Shown here: piece by piece, positions 44,552-56,381 of the stretch
Layout of the letters: each line of letters starts with the position of its first letter
Position numbering within the stretch: the stretch's first letter is position 1
DNA from: Pseudomonas sp. St316
GTDB lineage: Bacteria; Pseudomonadota; Gammaproteobacteria; Pseudomonadales; Pseudomonadaceae
Assembly (NCBI RefSeq): GCF_018325905.1
Contig: NZ_AP021901.1
Coordinates: 1,736,001 to 1,800,000 of the forward strand
Length of the DNA: 64,000 nt
Reading direction: 5' to 3'
Program-made: the position numbers and the translations under genes
Notes under the pieces: model-generated
The model's database searches: none
What the model saw: the letters and a program-made list of their open reading frames with translations, nothing else
What the model was told of the DNA's origin: nothing

Positions 44552-44926
44552 GTGAAAAGCCAACGACCTGTAAACCTAGACCTAAGGACCATCAAACTCC
44601 CAGTCACTGCTTACACGTCCATTCTTCACCGTATTTCCGGTGTCATCCTCTTCGTCAGCCTGGCCATCATGCTTTATGCATTGGACAAGTCGCTCGATTC
44701 GGAAGAAGGCTTCGGTCAGGTGAAAGCGTGTCTGACCAGTCCGCTAGCCAAGCTAGTGATTTGGGGCATCCTGTCCGCCTTGCTGTATCACTTGGTTGCC
44801 GGTGTGCGCCATTTGATCATGGACATGGGCATCGGTGAGACGCTGGAAGGCGGCAAGCTGGGCTCGAAAATCATTATCGCCGTGTCTGCGGTGCTGATCG
44901 TTCTGGCAGGAGTCTGGATATGGTAA
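44552..44926 (+). CDS. sdhC: Succinate dehydrogenase cytochrome b556 subunit
   Basis: A 124-residue membrane anchor with three helices. It starts VKSQRPVNLDLRTIKLPVTAYTSILHRISGV, where the SILHRISG motif lies by the quinone site, and the haem ligand His is probably in LLYHLVAGVRHLIMD. It forms complex II with SdhD, SdhA and SdhB and reduces ubiquinone. The start is GTG 44552; there is no strong ribosome binding site, only an A-rich stretch (TGAAAAAAAAGCC). It overlaps sdhD by seven bases. Confidence 0.93.
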   Translation: MKSQRPVNLDLRTIKLPVTAYTSILHRISGVILFVSLAIMLYALDKSLDSEEGFGQVKACLTSPLAKLVIWGILSALLYHLVAGVRHLIMDMGIGETLEGGKLGSKIIIAVSAVLIVLAGVWIW

Positions 44927-45288
44927 CCAACGTCACGAACCTTTCGCGTTCGGGCCTCTATGACTGGATGGCCCAGCGTGTGTCTGCGGTCGTTCTCGCG
45001 GCTTACTTCATCTTCCTGATCGGATATGTCGTGGCAAACCCAGGCCTGGGCTACGCCCAATGGCATGAACTGTTCGCAAACAACTGGATGCGTATCTTCA
45101 GTCTGCTGGCACTTGTCGCACTGGGCGCTCACGCCTGGGTCGGCATGTGGACCATCGCGACCGACTACTTGACGCCAATGGCGTTCGGCAAGTCGGCGAC
45201 TGCCGTACGTTTCCTTTTCCAGGCAGTATGCGGCGTTGCGATGTTCGCTTACTTCGTCTGGGGTGTGCAGATTCTCTGGGGTATCTGA
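44920..45288 (+). CDS. sdhD: Succinate dehydrogenase membrane anchor subunit
   Basis: A 122-residue three-helix protein (SGLYDWMAQRVSAVVLAAYFIFLI, LFANNWMRIFSLLALVALGAHAWVGMWTIATDYLT). The haem-binding His is probably in LGAHAWVGMWT, and WMAQRVSAV carries the quinone-site arginine. It overlaps sdhC, and sdhA begins four bases after its stop. Confidence 0.94.
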   Translation: MVTNVTNLSRSGLYDWMAQRVSAVVLAAYFIFLIGYVVANPGLGYAQWHELFANNWMRIFSLLALVALGAHAWVGMWTIATDYLTPMAFGKSATAVRFLFQAVCGVAMFAYFVWGVQILWGI

Positions 45289-45291
45289 TCC

Positions 45292-47064
45292 ATGGCTAAC
45301 ATTCCAACGATTTCTTTCGACGCCATCATCATTGGTGGTGGCGGTGCCGGCATGCGCGCAGCGCTGCAACTGGCGCAAGGCGGTCACAAGACTGCCGTGA
45401 TCACCAAGGTTTTCCCGACGCGTTCGCACACTGTTTCCGCCCAGGGCGGCATCACCTGCGCCATCGCTTCGGCCGACCCGAACGATGACTGGCGCTGGCA
45501 CATGTACGATACCGTCAAGGGTTCCGACTACATCGGTGACCAGGACGCTATCGAATACATGTGTCAGGAAGGCCCGGCCGCGGTGTTCGAGCTGGACCAC
45601 ATGGGTATGCCATTCTCGCGTACCGAGCAAGGTCGTATCTACCAGCGTCCGTTCGGTGGCCAGTCCAAGGACTATGGCAAGGGCGGCCAGGCTGCGCGTA
45701 CTTGCGCGGCGTCCGACCGTACCGGTCACGCACTGCTGCACACCCTGTACCAGGGCAACCTGAAAGCCGGTACCACGTTCCTGAACGAGTACTACGCCGT
45801 TGACCTGGTGAAGAACCAGGAAGGCGCCTTCGTCGGCGTGATCGCGATCTGCATCGAAACCGGCGAAACCACCTACATCCGCGCCAAGGCCACCGTGCTG
45901 GCGACCGGCGGTGCAGGCCGTATCTACGCATCCACCACCAATGCCCTGATCAACACCGGTGACGGCGTCGGCATGGCCCTGCGTGCTGGCGTTCCGGTGC
46001 AAGACATCGAAATGTGGCAGTTCCACCCAACCGGCATCGCCGGCGCCGGTGTGCTGGTGACCGAAGGTTGCCGTGGTGAAGGTGGTTACCTGATCAACAA
46101 GCACGGCGAGCGTTTCATGGAGCGTTATGCTCCGAACGCCAAGGACCTTGCCGGTCGTGACGTGGTTGCCCGTTCGATGGTTAAAGAAATCATCGCTGGC
46201 AACGGTTGCGGTCCGAATGGCGACCACGTGATGCTCAAGCTCGACCACCTGGGCGAGGAAGTGCTGCACAGCCGCCTGCCAGGCATCTGCGAACTGTCCA
46301 AGACCTTCGCTCACGTCGATCCAGTCGTTGCGCCGGTTCCTGTGGTTCCAACCTGCCACTATATGATGGGTGGTGTTCCCACCAACATTCATGGCCAGGC
46401 AATCACCCAGAACGGCGAAGGCGTGGACGAAATCATCCCTGGCCTGTTCGCAGTGGGTGAAGTGGCTTGCGTATCGGTCCACGGTGCCAACCGTCTGGGC
46501 GGCAACTCGTTGCTCGACCTGGTGGTCTTCGGTCGCGCTGCCGGCCTGCACTTGGAAAAAGCGCTGTCCGACGGTATCGAATATGACGATGCCACCGACG
46601 CCAACATCGAAGCCGCCCTGGCGCGTCTGTCCGCTCTGAACGAGCGTACCGAAGGCGAAGACGTGGCGACCCTGCGTCGCGAGTTGCAAAACTGCATGCA
46701 GAACTACTTCGGTGTATTCCGTACCGGCGAATACATGCAGAAGGGTATTGCCCAGTTGGCGCAATTGCGTGAACGAATTGCCAACGTGAAGATCAACGAT
46801 AAGTCGCAGGCGTTCAACACTGCCCGTATCGAAGCGCTGGAATTGCAGAACCTGCTGGAAGTGGCCGAAGCCACCGCCATCGCCGCAGAAGTGCGTAAAG
46901 AGTCCCGTGGCGCCCACGCCCGCGAAGACTTCGAAGACCGTGACGATGAAAACTGGCTGTGCCACACCTTGTACTTCCCGGGTGAAAAACGCGTCGCCAA
47001 GCGTGCCGTGAACTTTTCGCCGAAGACTGTTCCGACTTTCGAACCAAAAGTCCGGACTTATTAA
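45292..47064 (+). CDS. sdhA: Succinate dehydrogenase flavoprotein subunit
   Basis: The 590-residue catalytic subunit oxidises succinate to fumarate. FAD-binding starts [17 protein letters not shown]; His46 in [11 protein letters not shown] is the expected covalent FAD attachment. [23 protein letters not shown] holds substrate-site residues, and [23 protein letters not shown] is the C-terminal flavin segment. The length is normal. It is the third gene of the sdh operon and feeds electrons to SdhB. Confidence 0.98.
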   Translation: MANIPTISFDAIIIGGGGAGMRAALQLAQGGHKTAVITKVFPTRSHTVSAQGGITCAIASADPNDDWRWHMYDTVKGSDYIGDQDAIEYMCQEGPAAVFELDHMGMPFSRTEQGRIYQRPFGGQSKDYGKGGQAARTCAASDRTGHALLHTLYQGNLKAGTTFLNEYYAVDLVKNQEGAFVGVIAICIETGETTYIRAKATVLATGGAGRIYASTTNALINTGDGVGMALRAGVPVQDIEMWQFHPTGIAGAGVLVTEGCRGEGGYLINKHGERFMERYAPNAKDLAGRDVVARSMVKEIIAGNGCGPNGDHVMLKLDHLGEEVLHSRLPGICELSKTFAHVDPVVAPVPVVPTCHYMMGGVPTNIHGQAITQNGEGVDEIIPGLFAVGEVACVSVHGANRLGGNSLLDLVVFGRAAGLHLEKALSDGIEYDDATDANIEAALARLSALNERTEGEDVATLRRELQNCMQNYFGVFRTGEYMQKGIAQLAQLRERIANVKINDKSQAFNTARIEALELQNLLEVAEATAIAAEVRKESRGAHAREDFEDRDDENWLCHTLYFPGEKRVAKRAVNFSPKTVPTFEPKVRTY

Positions 47065-47075
47065 GGGTGACCGCT

Positions 47076-47780
47076 ATGTTGCAAGTCAGTGTTTATCGCT
47101 ACAACCCTGATCAGGACGCTGCGCCGTTCATGCAGGACTTCCAGGTCGATACCGGTGGTAAAGACCTGATGGTGCTGGACGTGCTGGCCCTGATCAAAGA
47201 GCAGGACGAGGGCTTCTCCTATCGTCGCTCTTGCCGTGAGGGCGTTTGCGGCTCCGACGGCATGAACATCAACGGCAAGAACGGCCTGGCCTGCATCACG
47301 CCGCTGTCTGCCGTGGTCAAGGGCAACAAGCTGATCGTTCGTCCGCTGCCAGGTTTGCCGGTTATCCGTGACCTGGTCGTCGATATGAGCATCTTCTACA
47401 AGCAATACGAGAAGGTGAAGCCATTCCTGCAGAACGACACGCCGGCTCCGGCCATCGAGCGTCTGCAGACTCCTGAAGAGCGTGAGAAGCTCGACGGTCT
47501 GTACGAGTGCATCCTGTGCGCTTGCTGCTCGACCTCGTGCCCATCCTTCTGGTGGAACCCGGACAAGTTCCTGGGCCCGGCCGCCCTGCTGCAAGCGTAC
47601 CGCTTCCTGGCAGACAGCCGTGACACCAAGACGTCCGAGCGTCTGGCTTCGCTCGATGACCCGTTCAGCGTATTCCGCTGCCGCGGGATCATGAACTGCG
47701 TCAACGTTTGTCCAAAAGGCCTGAACCCGACGAAGGCCATCGGTCACATTCGTAACATGCTGCTGCAAAGCGGCGTGTGA
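47076..47780 (+). CDS. sdhB: Succinate dehydrogenase iron-sulfur subunit
   Basis: A 234-residue protein carrying three clusters. Ligands for [2Fe-2S] are C53, C58, D61 and C73 (SCREGVCGSDGMN, NGLACIT). The [4Fe-4S] and [3Fe-4S] clusters are bound by CILCACCSTSCPSFWW and CRGIMNCVNVCPKGLNP. It passes electrons from SdhA to quinone. ATG 47076 is preceded by AAGGGTGA; an in-frame ATG at 47067 would add three residues without support. Hairpins follow before sucA. Confidence 0.97.
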   Translation: MLQVSVYRYNPDQDAAPFMQDFQVDTGGKDLMVLDVLALIKEQDEGFSYRRSCREGVCGSDGMNINGKNGLACITPLSAVVKGNKLIVRPLPGLPVIRDLVVDMSIFYKQYEKVKPFLQNDTPAPAIERLQTPEEREKLDGLYECILCACCSTSCPSFWWNPDKFLGPAALLQAYRFLADSRDTKTSERLASLDDPFSVFRCRGIMNCVNVCPKGLNPTKAIGHIRNMLLQSGV

Positions 47781-47826
47781 TTCAGCTGCTGTACCCGTAG
47801 GACCGTTGTACCCGTAAAGGCCAAGG

Positions 47827-47894
47827 CGCGGGCTTCAACCCGCGTCATGGCTATAACCAGAACAGCCGCTCACAAAGCGGCAGTTCTTATTTTG
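47827..47894 (+). terminator. Two hairpins between sdhB and sucA
   Basis: CGCGGG-CTTCAA-CCCGCG (47827-47844) is followed by GCCGCT-CACAA-AGCGGC (47865-47881) with AGTTCTTATTTTG after it. The second may be a leaky terminator that reduces sucA expression relative to sdh. Confidence 0.5.
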
Positions 47895-48042
47895 AAGAAA
47901 TGAGACAAGCAGGGGCATCCGGGCTGGTACCCGGACTATCAGCGTGATCCTAAGTGGCTTGTTTTAGTCGCTGCACTCGGACTTCTGCAAGTTTGCTCGG
48001 TGTTTTCGCCGGTGGTGTTCCCCTAATCGAGGGTGACCAAGC

Positions 48043-50874
48043 ATGCAAGAAAGCGTGATGCAGCGCATGTGGAACAGTGCCCACCTTTCCGGTGGTAACG
48101 CTGCCTATGTGGAAGAGCTTTACGAGCTCTACCTGCACGACCCTAACGCTGTGCCAGAAGAATGGCGCACCTACTTTCAGAAGTTGCCGGCTGACGGTAA
48201 CTCTGCCACTGATGTTTCGCACTCGACGATTCGCGATCATTTCGTGTTGCTGGCAAAGAACCAGCGCCGCGCTCAACCGGTATCTGCCGGCAGCGTGAGC
48301 AGTGAACACGAGAAGAAGCAAGTTGAAGTGCTGCGACTGATCCAGGCCTACCGGATGCGTGGCCACCAGGCAGCCCAGCTTGACCCGCTGGGGCTGTGGC
48401 AGCGTCCTGCACCTGCAGACCTGTCGATCAATCACTACGGCTTGACCAATGCCGATCTAGATACGACCTTCCGTGCCGGCGACCTGTTCATCGGCAAAGA
48501 GGAAGCGAGCCTACGCGAAATTCACGAAGCGTTGCAGCAGACATATTGCCGCACCATCGGCGCTGAATTCACGCACATCACCGATTCCGAGCAGCGCCAG
48601 TGGTTCCAGCAGCGTCTGGAAAGCGTGCGTGGCCGTCCGACGTACTCCACCGACATCAAGAGCCACTTGCTCGAGCGCGTCACGGCCGGTGAAGGCCTGG
48701 AGAAATACCTGGGCACCAAGTACCCGGGTACCAAGCGTTTCGGCCTGGAAGGTGGCGAAAGCCTGATTCCGATGCTCGACGAGTTGATCCAGCGTTCCGG
48801 TTCCTACGGCACCAAGGAAGTCGTCATCGGCATGGCCCACCGTGGCCGCCTTAACGTACTGGTCAACACCTTCGGCAAGAACCCGCGCGAGCTGTTCGAC
48901 GAGTTCGAAGGCAAGAAGAAGGTCGAGCTGGGCTCCGGTGACGTGAAATACCACCAGGGCTTCTCGTCCAACGTGATGACCACCGGTGGCGAAGTCCACC
49001 TGGCGATGGCCTTCAACCCGTCCCACCTGGAAATCGTTTCCCCGGTGGTCGAGGGTTCGGTTCGCGCCCGCCAGGATCGCCGCAACGATCCGACCGGCGA
49101 GAAGGTACTGCCGATTTCCATCCACGGTGACGCGGCATTCGCCGGTCAAGGCGTGGTCATGGAAACCTTCCAGATGTCGCAGACTCGCGGTTTCAAGACC
49201 GGCGGCACCGTGCACATCGTGATCAACAACCAGGTCGGTTTCACCATCAGCAACCCGCTGGACTCGCGTTCCACCGAGTACGCCACCGACGTCGCGAAAA
49301 TGATCCAGGCGCCGATTCTCCATGTGAATGGCGATGACCCGGAAGCCGTGCTGTTCGTGACCCAGTTGGCCATTGATTACCGCATGCAGTACAAGCGCGA
49401 TGTGGTGATCGACCTGGTCTGCTACCGTCGTCGCGGCCACAACGAGGCCGACGAGCCAAGTGGCACCCAGCCGCTGATGTACCAGCAGATCGCCAAGCAG
49501 CGCACCACCCGTGAGCTGTATGCCGAGCGCCTGACCCAGGGCGGTGTACTGGATGCAGCGCGCGTCCAGGAAAAAGTCGATGAATATCGCAATGCCCTGG
49601 ACAACGGCCTGCACGTGGTGAAAAGCCTGGTCAAGGAGCCGAACAAAGAGCTGTTCGTGGACTGGCGTCCATACCTGGGCCACGCCTGGACCGCGCGCCA
49701 CGACACCCGCTTCGACCTCAAGACCTTGCAGGAACTGTCCGCCAAGCTGCTGGAAATCCCGGAAGGCTTCGTGGTCCAGCGCCAGGTTGCGAAGATCTAC
49801 GAAGACCGTCAGAAGATGCAAGCCGGCGGCCTGCCGATCAACTGGGGTTACGCCGAAACCATGGCGTACGCGACCCTGGCGTTCGAAGGTCACCCGATTC
49901 GCATCACCGGCCAGGACGTAGGCCGCGGCACTTTCTCGCACCGCCACGCGGCGCTGCACAACCAGAAAGACGCCAGCACCTACATCCCGCTGCAACACCT
50001 GTACAAAGGCCAGCCACGTTTCGACCTGTACGATTCGCTGCTGTCCGAAGAAGCCGTCCTGGCGTTCGAATATGGCTACTCCACCACCGAGCCGAATGCG
50101 CTGGTGATCTGGGAAGCCCAGTTCGGCGACTTCGCCAACGGTGCCCAGGTGGTTGTCGACCAGTTCATCACCAGCGGCGAGCACAAGTGGGGCCGTCTCT
50201 GCGGTCTGACCATGCTGTTGCCACACGGTTATGAAGGGCAGGGGCCGGAGCACTCTTCGGCACGTCTGGAGCGTTACCTGCAACTGTGTGCCGAACACAA
50301 CGTCCAGGTCTGCGTACCGACGACGCCGGCACAGATCTACCACCTGCTGCGTCGTCAAGTCATCCGTCCGCTGCGCAAGCCGCTGATCGTGCTGACACCG
50401 AAGTCGCTGCTGCGCCACAAACTGGCGATTTCCACGCTCGAGGACCTGGCCGAAGGCTCGTTCCAGACCGTTATTTCGGAAATCGACACCCTGGACGCGG
50501 CGAAGGTCACTCGCCTGGTCCTGTGCAGCGGCAAGGTCTACTACGACCTGCTGGAAAAACGTCGTGCCGAAGGCCGCGAAGACATCGCCATCGTGCGTAT
50601 CGAGCAGCTTTACCCGTTCCCGGAAGAAGACCTGATGGAGGCCATCGCGCCTTACACCAACCTCACCAATGTGGTGTGGTGTCAGGAAGAACCGATGAAC
50701 CAAGGCGCGTGGTACAGCAGCCAGCATCACCTGCGTCGCAGCATCGGCAACCATAACAAGGCCCTGGGCCTGGAATATGCCGGCCGTGATGCTTCCGCTG
50801 CACCTGCGTGTGGTTATGCGTCGATGCACGCCGAGCAGCAGGAAAAACTGCTGCAAGATGCCTTCACTGTTTAA
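48043..50874 (+). CDS. sucA: 2-oxoglutarate dehydrogenase E1
   Basis: The 943-residue ThDP enzyme decarboxylates 2-oxoglutarate and transfers the succinyl group to SucB. It begins with the E1o-specific helix MWNSAHLSGGNAAYVEELYELYLHDPNAVPEEW. The ThDP-binding region is ISIHGDAAFAGQGVVMETFQ with IVINNQVGFTIS. AMAFNPSHLEIVSPVVEG and LPHGYEGQGPEHSSARLERY are further signatures. The length is usual. GAGGGTGA precedes the ATG. SucB follows after 44 bases. Confidence 0.98.
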   Translation: MQESVMQRMWNSAHLSGGNAAYVEELYELYLHDPNAVPEEWRTYFQKLPADGNSATDVSHSTIRDHFVLLAKNQRRAQPVSAGSVSSEHEKKQVEVLRLIQAYRMRGHQAAQLDPLGLWQRPAPADLSINHYGLTNADLDTTFRAGDLFIGKEEASLREIHEALQQTYCRTIGAEFTHITDSEQRQWFQQRLESVRGRPTYSTDIKSHLLERVTAGEGLEKYLGTKYPGTKRFGLEGGESLIPMLDELIQRSGSYGTKEVVIGMAHRGRLNVLVNTFGKNPRELFDEFEGKKKVELGSGDVKYHQGFSSNVMTTGGEVHLAMAFNPSHLEIVSPVVEGSVRARQDRRNDPTGEKVLPISIHGDAAFAGQGVVMETFQMSQTRGFKTGGTVHIVINNQVGFTISNPLDSRSTEYATDVAKMIQAPILHVNGDDPEAVLFVTQLAIDYRMQYKRDVVIDLVCYRRRGHNEADEPSGTQPLMYQQIAKQRTTRELYAERLTQGGVLDAARVQEKVDEYRNALDNGLHVVKSLVKEPNKELFVDWRPYLGHAWTARHDTRFDLKTLQELSAKLLEIPEGFVVQRQVAKIYEDRQKMQAGGLPINWGYAETMAYATLAFEGHPIRITGQDVGRGTFSHRHAALHNQKDASTYIPLQHLYKGQPRFDLYDSLLSEEAVLAFEYGYSTTEPNALVIWEAQFGDFANGAQVVVDQFITSGEHKWGRLCGLTMLLPHGYEGQGPEHSSARLERYLQLCAEHNVQVCVPTTPAQIYHLLRRQVIRPLRKPLIVLTPKSLLRHKLAISTLEDLAEGSFQTVISEIDTLDAAKVTRLVLCSGKVYYDLLEKRRAEGREDIAIVRIEQLYPFPEEDLMEAIAPYTNLTNVVWCQEEPMNQGAWYSSQHHLRRSIGNHNKALGLEYAGRDASAAPACGYASMHAEQQEKLLQDAFTV

Positions 50875-50918
50875 CGCCTTCGCGCTGACTGAAACCGAAT
50901 TTTAAGGACCCACAGATA

Positions 50919-52139
50919 ATGGCTATCGAAATCAAAGCCCCGTCATTCCCGGAATCGGTTGCCGATGGCACCGTTGCCACCTGGCACAAGAAACCAGGCG
51001 AGGCCGTCAAGCGTGACGACCTGATCGTCGACATCGAGACCGACAAGGTCGTGCTGGAAGTATTGGCCGAAGCTGACGGCGTGCTGGGCGCAATCATTGC
51101 CGAGGAGGGCGCGACCGTTCTGTCGAACCAGGTCCTGGGCTCGATCGAAGAGGGCGGCGCTGCCGCCACTCCAGCCGCCGCTGCTGCTCCAGCCGCCCAA
51201 GCTGCTGCTCCAGCTGCCGATGGCGAAGACGATCCAGTCGCTGCGCCTGCTGCTCGCAAGATTGCCGAAGAGAACGGTATCAACATCGCTTCCGTTGCCG
51301 GCACCGGCAAGGGCGGTCGCGTGACCAAGGAAGACGTGGTGGCTGCCGTTGCCGCGAAGAAGGCCGCTCCAGCGGCTGCTGCTCCGGCCAAGGCTGCCGC
51401 TCCGGCCGCCGCCGCGCCTGTGTTCGCTGCCGGCGATCGCACCGAGAAGCGTGTACCGATGACTCGCGTGCGCGCCACCGTGGCCAAGCGTCTGGTTGAA
51501 GCCCAGTCGAACATGGCGATGCTGACTACCTTCAACGAAGTCGACATGACCGAAGTCATGGCCCTGCGTTCGAAGTACAAGGACCTGTTCGAGAAGTCCC
51601 ATAACGGCGTACGCCTGGGCTTCATGTCGTTCTTCGTCAAGGCTGCCACCGAAGCGCTGAAACGCTTCCCGGCCGTCAACGCGTCGATCGACGGTTCCGA
51701 CATCGTCTACCACGGCTACGCCGACATCGGTGTCGCCGTGTCCAGCGACCGTGGCCTGGTGGTTCCGGTACTGCGTAACGCCGAGCTGATGAGCCTGGCT
51801 GAAATCGAAGGCGGCATTGCCACCTTCGGCAAGAAGGCCCGTGACGGCAAGCTGTCCATCGACGAGATGACCGGCGGTACGTTCACCATCACCAACGGTG
51901 GTACATTCGGTTCGATGATGTCGACCCCGATCGTCAACCCACCGCAAGCGGCGATCCTGGGGATGCACAACATCATCCAGCGTCCGATGGCAATCAACGG
52001 TCAAGTCGTGATTCGTCCGATGATGTACCTGGCACTGTCCTACGATCACCGCCTGATCGACGGTAAAGAAGCCGTGACGTTCCTGGTAACCATCAAGAAC
52101 CTGCTTGAAGATCCGGCTCGTCTGCTGCTGGATATCTGA
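50919..52139 (+). CDS. sucB: Dihydrolipoamide succinyltransferase E2
   Basis: A 406-residue core subunit of the 2-oxoglutarate dehydrogenase complex. The lipoyl domain (1-77) carries K43 in [10 protein letters not shown]. An Ala/Pro-rich linker follows (about 82-102), then the peripheral-subunit-binding domain with [20 protein letters not shown] and GRVTKEDV, a second Ala/Pro linker (about 147-165) and the catalytic domain with H377 and D381 in [12 protein letters not shown]. It transfers the succinyl group to CoA. It lies between sucA and lpd. Confidence 0.98.
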   Translation: MAIEIKAPSFPESVADGTVATWHKKPGEAVKRDDLIVDIETDKVVLEVLAEADGVLGAIIAEEGATVLSNQVLGSIEEGGAAATPAAAAAPAAQAAAPAADGEDDPVAAPAARKIAEENGINIASVAGTGKGGRVTKEDVVAAVAAKKAAPAAAAPAKAAAPAAAAPVFAAGDRTEKRVPMTRVRATVAKRLVEAQSNMAMLTTFNEVDMTEVMALRSKYKDLFEKSHNGVRLGFMSFFVKAATEALKRFPAVNASIDGSDIVYHGYADIGVAVSSDRGLVVPVLRNAELMSLAEIEGGIATFGKKARDGKLSIDEMTGGTFTITNGGTFGSMMSTPIVNPPQAAILGMHNIIQRPMAINGQVVIRPMMYLALSYDHRLIDGKEAVTFLVTIKNLLEDPARLLLDI

Positions 52140-52249
52140 TTTTCGCCGCGAGGGCCGGTCTGTCATGACCGGCCTCTTGCTGAAACAACCGGTTTCGTCC
52201 CTCGACGGTCACCACAAGTGATCGTCCGGTTTGATTCGAAAAGGAATGA

Positions 52250-53689
<1,440 letters not shown>

Positions 53690-53771
53690 TAGACAATAAG
53701 AAACCACGGCGGTATGGCCCGTCGTGAGCCTTGCGAGCAAGACTCACCGCGGAATATCCGCTGGACGCAGC

Positions 53772-53851
53772 CTTGCGTAGCCGAACCGGTTGACCGGAAG
53801 GCTACGCAAGCAGCAGTCACAGGTGGTGCGGCACCAAAACGGTGCAGCACC
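53772..53851 (+). promoter_or_regulatory. Structured leader between lpd and sucC
   Basis: CTTGCGTAGCC (53772-53782) pairs with GGCTACGCAAG (53800-53810) around a nested CCGG-TTGA-CCGG hairpin. Two near-identical palindromes follow, GGTGCGGCACC (53825-53835) and GGTGCAGCACC (53841-53851). There is no T-run, so it looks like an mRNA structure or processing site and not a terminator. Confidence 0.5.
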
Positions 53852-53885
53852 GAATGCGCAGTACCTAACGAAGACGGTAATAAGC

Positions 53886-55052
53886 ATGAATCTTCACGAG
53901 TATCAGGGTAAGCAGCTGTTCGCTGAGTACGGCCTGCCAGTATCCACCGGTTACGCGGTAGACACCCCGGAAGCGGCAGCAGAAGCTTGCGACAAAATCG
54001 GCGGCAGCGAATGGGTTGTCAAAGCCCAGGTTCACGCCGGTGGTCGCGGTAAAGCGGGCGGCGTCAAGCTGGTTCGCAGCAAAGAAGACGCCAAAGCCTT
54101 CGCACAGCAATGGCTGGGCAAGCGTCTGGTGACTTACCAGACTGACGCCAACGGTCAGCCAGTCACCAAGATCCTGGTTGAGTCGTGCACTGATATCGCT
54201 AAAGAGCTGTACCTGGGCGCTGTCGTTGACCGTTCGAGCCGCCGCATCGTGTTCATGGCATCCACCGAAGGTGGCGTGGACATCGAGAAAATCGCTCACG
54301 ATACCCCTGAGAAAATCCTCAAGGCCACCATCGATCCACTGGTTGGCGCACAGCCATTCCAGGGTCGCGAGCTGGCCTTCCAGCTGGGCCTGGAAGGCAA
54401 GCAAGTTGCTCAGTTCGCCAAGATCTTCGTAGGTCTGGCCAAACTGTTCAAGGATCACGACCTGGCGCTGCTGGAAGTGAACCCGCTGGTGATCAAGGCC
54501 GACGGCGACCTGCACTGCCTCGATGCCAAGATCAACATCGACGCCAACGCCATGTACCGTCAGCCTAAGCTGAAGACTTTCCACGATCCGTCGCAAGACG
54601 ATCCGCGCGAAGCGCACGCTGCCAAGTTCGAACTGAACTACGTAGCCCTGGAAGGCAACATCGGCTGCATGGTCAACGGTGCTGGCCTGGCCATGGGTAC
54701 CATGGACATCGTCAACCTGCATGGCGGCAAGCCAGCCAACTTCCTCGACGTGGGCGGCGGTGCTACCAAGGAACGCGTAACCGAAGCGTTCAAGATCATC
54801 CTGTCCGACACTAACGTCGCTGCAGTACTGGTCAACATCTTCGGCGGCATCGTTCGTTGCGACATGATTGCCGAAGGCATCATCGGCGCCGTGAAAGAAG
54901 TCGGCGTGAAAATCCCGGTTGTTGTTCGCCTCGAAGGCAACAACGCTGAGCTGGGCGCTAAAGTACTGGCAGAAAGCGGTTTGAACATCATCGCTGCTAC
55001 CAGCCTGACCGACGCTGCTCAACAAGTCGTTAAAGCTGCGGAGGGCAAATAA
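53886..55052 (+). CDS. sucC: Succinyl-CoA synthetase beta subunit
   Basis: The 388-residue ATP-grasp subunit starts [24 protein letters not shown] and has [37 protein letters not shown] and the [16 protein letters not shown] segment near the CoA interface. With SucD it makes ATP (or GTP) and succinate from succinyl-CoA. The stop and the sucD start share one base (TAATG). An upstream in-frame ATG at 53790 lies in the structured leader and was not used. Confidence 0.98.
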   Translation: MNLHEYQGKQLFAEYGLPVSTGYAVDTPEAAAEACDKIGGSEWVVKAQVHAGGRGKAGGVKLVRSKEDAKAFAQQWLGKRLVTYQTDANGQPVTKILVESCTDIAKELYLGAVVDRSSRRIVFMASTEGGVDIEKIAHDTPEKILKATIDPLVGAQPFQGRELAFQLGLEGKQVAQFAKIFVGLAKLFKDHDLALLEVNPLVIKADGDLHCLDAKINIDANAMYRQPKLKTFHDPSQDDPREAHAAKFELNYVALEGNIGCMVNGAGLAMGTMDIVNLHGGKPANFLDVGGGATKERVTEAFKIILSDTNVAAVLVNIFGGIVRCDMIAEGIIGAVKEVGVKIPVVVRLEGNNAELGAKVLAESGLNIIAATSLTDAAQQVVKAAEGK

Positions 55053-55936
55053 TGAGCGTCCTGATCAATAAAGACACCAAGGTTATCTGCCAGGGTATTA
55101 CCGGTTCGCAAGGTAGTTTCCACACCCAGCAAGCCATCGAATACGGCACCAAGATGGTTGGCGGCGTAACGCCTGGCAAAGGCGGCACCGAGCACCTGGG
55201 CCTGCCTGTCTTCAACACTGTGAAAGACGCTGTAGCTGCCACTGGCGCCACCGCCAGCGTGATCTACGTTCCAGCTCCTTTCTGCAAGGATTCCATCCTT
55301 GAAGCAGCGTTCGGCGGCATCAAGCTGATCGTCTGCATCACCGAAGGCATCCCGACCATCGACATGCTGGAAGCCAAGGTCAAGTGCGACGAGCTGGGTA
55401 TCACCCTGATCGGCCCTAACTGCCCAGGCGTGATCACTCCAGGCGAATGCAAGATCGGCATCATGCCAGGTCACATTCACTTGCCAGGCAAGGTCGGTAT
55501 CGTTTCCCGTTCCGGCACCCTGACCTACGAAGCTGTGAAGCAGACCACTGACGCCGGTTTCGGTCAGTCGACTTGCGTCGGCATCGGCGGTGACCCGATC
55601 CCAGGCTCGAACTTCATCGACATCCTGAAACTGTTCCAGGAAGACCCGAAGACCGAAGCGATCGTCATGATCGGTGAGATCGGCGGTTCGGCTGAAGAAG
55701 AAGCGGCTGCCTACATCAAGGCCAACGTGACCAAGCCGGTTGTTTCCTACATCGCTGGTGTGACTGCTCCTCCGGGCAAGCGCATGGGCCATGCGGGCGC
55801 AATCATCTCTGGCGGCAAAGGCACTGCAGACGAGAAATTCGCTGCACTGCAAGACGCAGGCGTGAAAACCGTGCGTTCGCTGGCAGACATCGGCAAGGCC
55901 CTGGCCGAGCTGACTGGCTGGGAAATGAAGAAGTAA
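55052..55936 (+). CDS. sucD: Succinyl-CoA synthetase alpha subunit
   Basis: A 294-residue CoA-binding subunit. It begins [43 protein letters not shown] and [11 protein letters not shown] follow, and the phosphorylated histidine is in [16 protein letters not shown]. The gene is translationally coupled to sucC. A stem with weak T tract follows. Confidence 0.98.
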   Translation: MSVLINKDTKVICQGITGSQGSFHTQQAIEYGTKMVGGVTPGKGGTEHLGLPVFNTVKDAVAATGATASVIYVPAPFCKDSILEAAFGGIKLIVCITEGIPTIDMLEAKVKCDELGITLIGPNCPGVITPGECKIGIMPGHIHLPGKVGIVSRSGTLTYEAVKQTTDAGFGQSTCVGIGGDPIPGSNFIDILKLFQEDPKTEAIVMIGEIGGSAEEEAAAYIKANVTKPVVSYIAGVTAPPGKRMGHAGAIISGGKGTADEKFAALQDAGVKTVRSLADIGKALAELTGWEMKK

Positions 55937-55963
55937 GCTTCGGCTGACTTTTTTGTTCCAGCA

Positions 55964-55991
55964 ACAAAGGCCACCTTCGGGTGGCCTTTGT
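55964..55991 (+). terminator. Terminator-like stem after sucD
   Basis: ACAAAGGCCACC pairs with GGTGGCCTTTGT (12 bases, loop TTCG), followed by CGTTTCTGG. The TTCG tetraloop makes it very stable. Confidence 0.75.
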
Positions 55992-56002
55992 CGTTTCTGG
56001 CC

Positions 56003-56125
56003 CTGTGGGAGCAAGGCTTTGGTGGGGCGGGCCCTGTGGGAGCAAGGCTTGCCCGCGATGGCGTCAGCGTGAACTGACAGATAGAACTGAGTCGCCTGCA
56101 TCGCGGGCAAGCCTTGCTCCCACAG
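56003..56125. repeat. REP cluster of the GCAAGGCTTGC subtype
   Basis: A truncated copy at 56003, a full copy at 56033-56059 and an inverted copy at 56100-56125, all with GGGAGCAAGGCTTGCCCGCG. Together with 19320-19344 these are the only copies of this subtype here. The rest of the 55937-56381 gap holds the sucD terminator and the brnQ leader. Confidence 0.85.
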
Positions 56126-56381
56126 ATAAATGCCCTTACCGCAGGGGCTGCGTAGGAAAAATAGGTACGTAAACGCGACGCTGGGACGTCGCGCATCGGA
56201 TAGTTTGCCCCTTAACAGTGCGTTTTCTCGCTAAATTCGTTAGGCTAGCAGCCATTTTGCGACCGCTGCCCACAAGGAAGCGCCGCGCTAAACGGGTCGG
56301 TCCCATACGGATCGGCAGCATTTCCCTCTATCCTCGGGGAAATCCCTCTCTAAATTCCGATTCAGTAGTGTGGTTTCCTTA

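Noticed and set aside
44788..46965. 725-codon open frame on the minus strand across sdhD-sdhA
   Set aside because: It is a shadow of sdhA in a GC-rich genome: codon-position bias and conserved protein motifs are on the plus strand only.
48511..50856. 781-codon open frame antisense to sucA
   Set aside because: Same reason; the plus strand encodes a full-length, motif-complete E1 enzyme.
56126..56381. Leader peptide attenuator before brnQ
   Set aside because: No short frame with clustered Leu/Ile/Val codons and no terminator/antiterminator pair was found.
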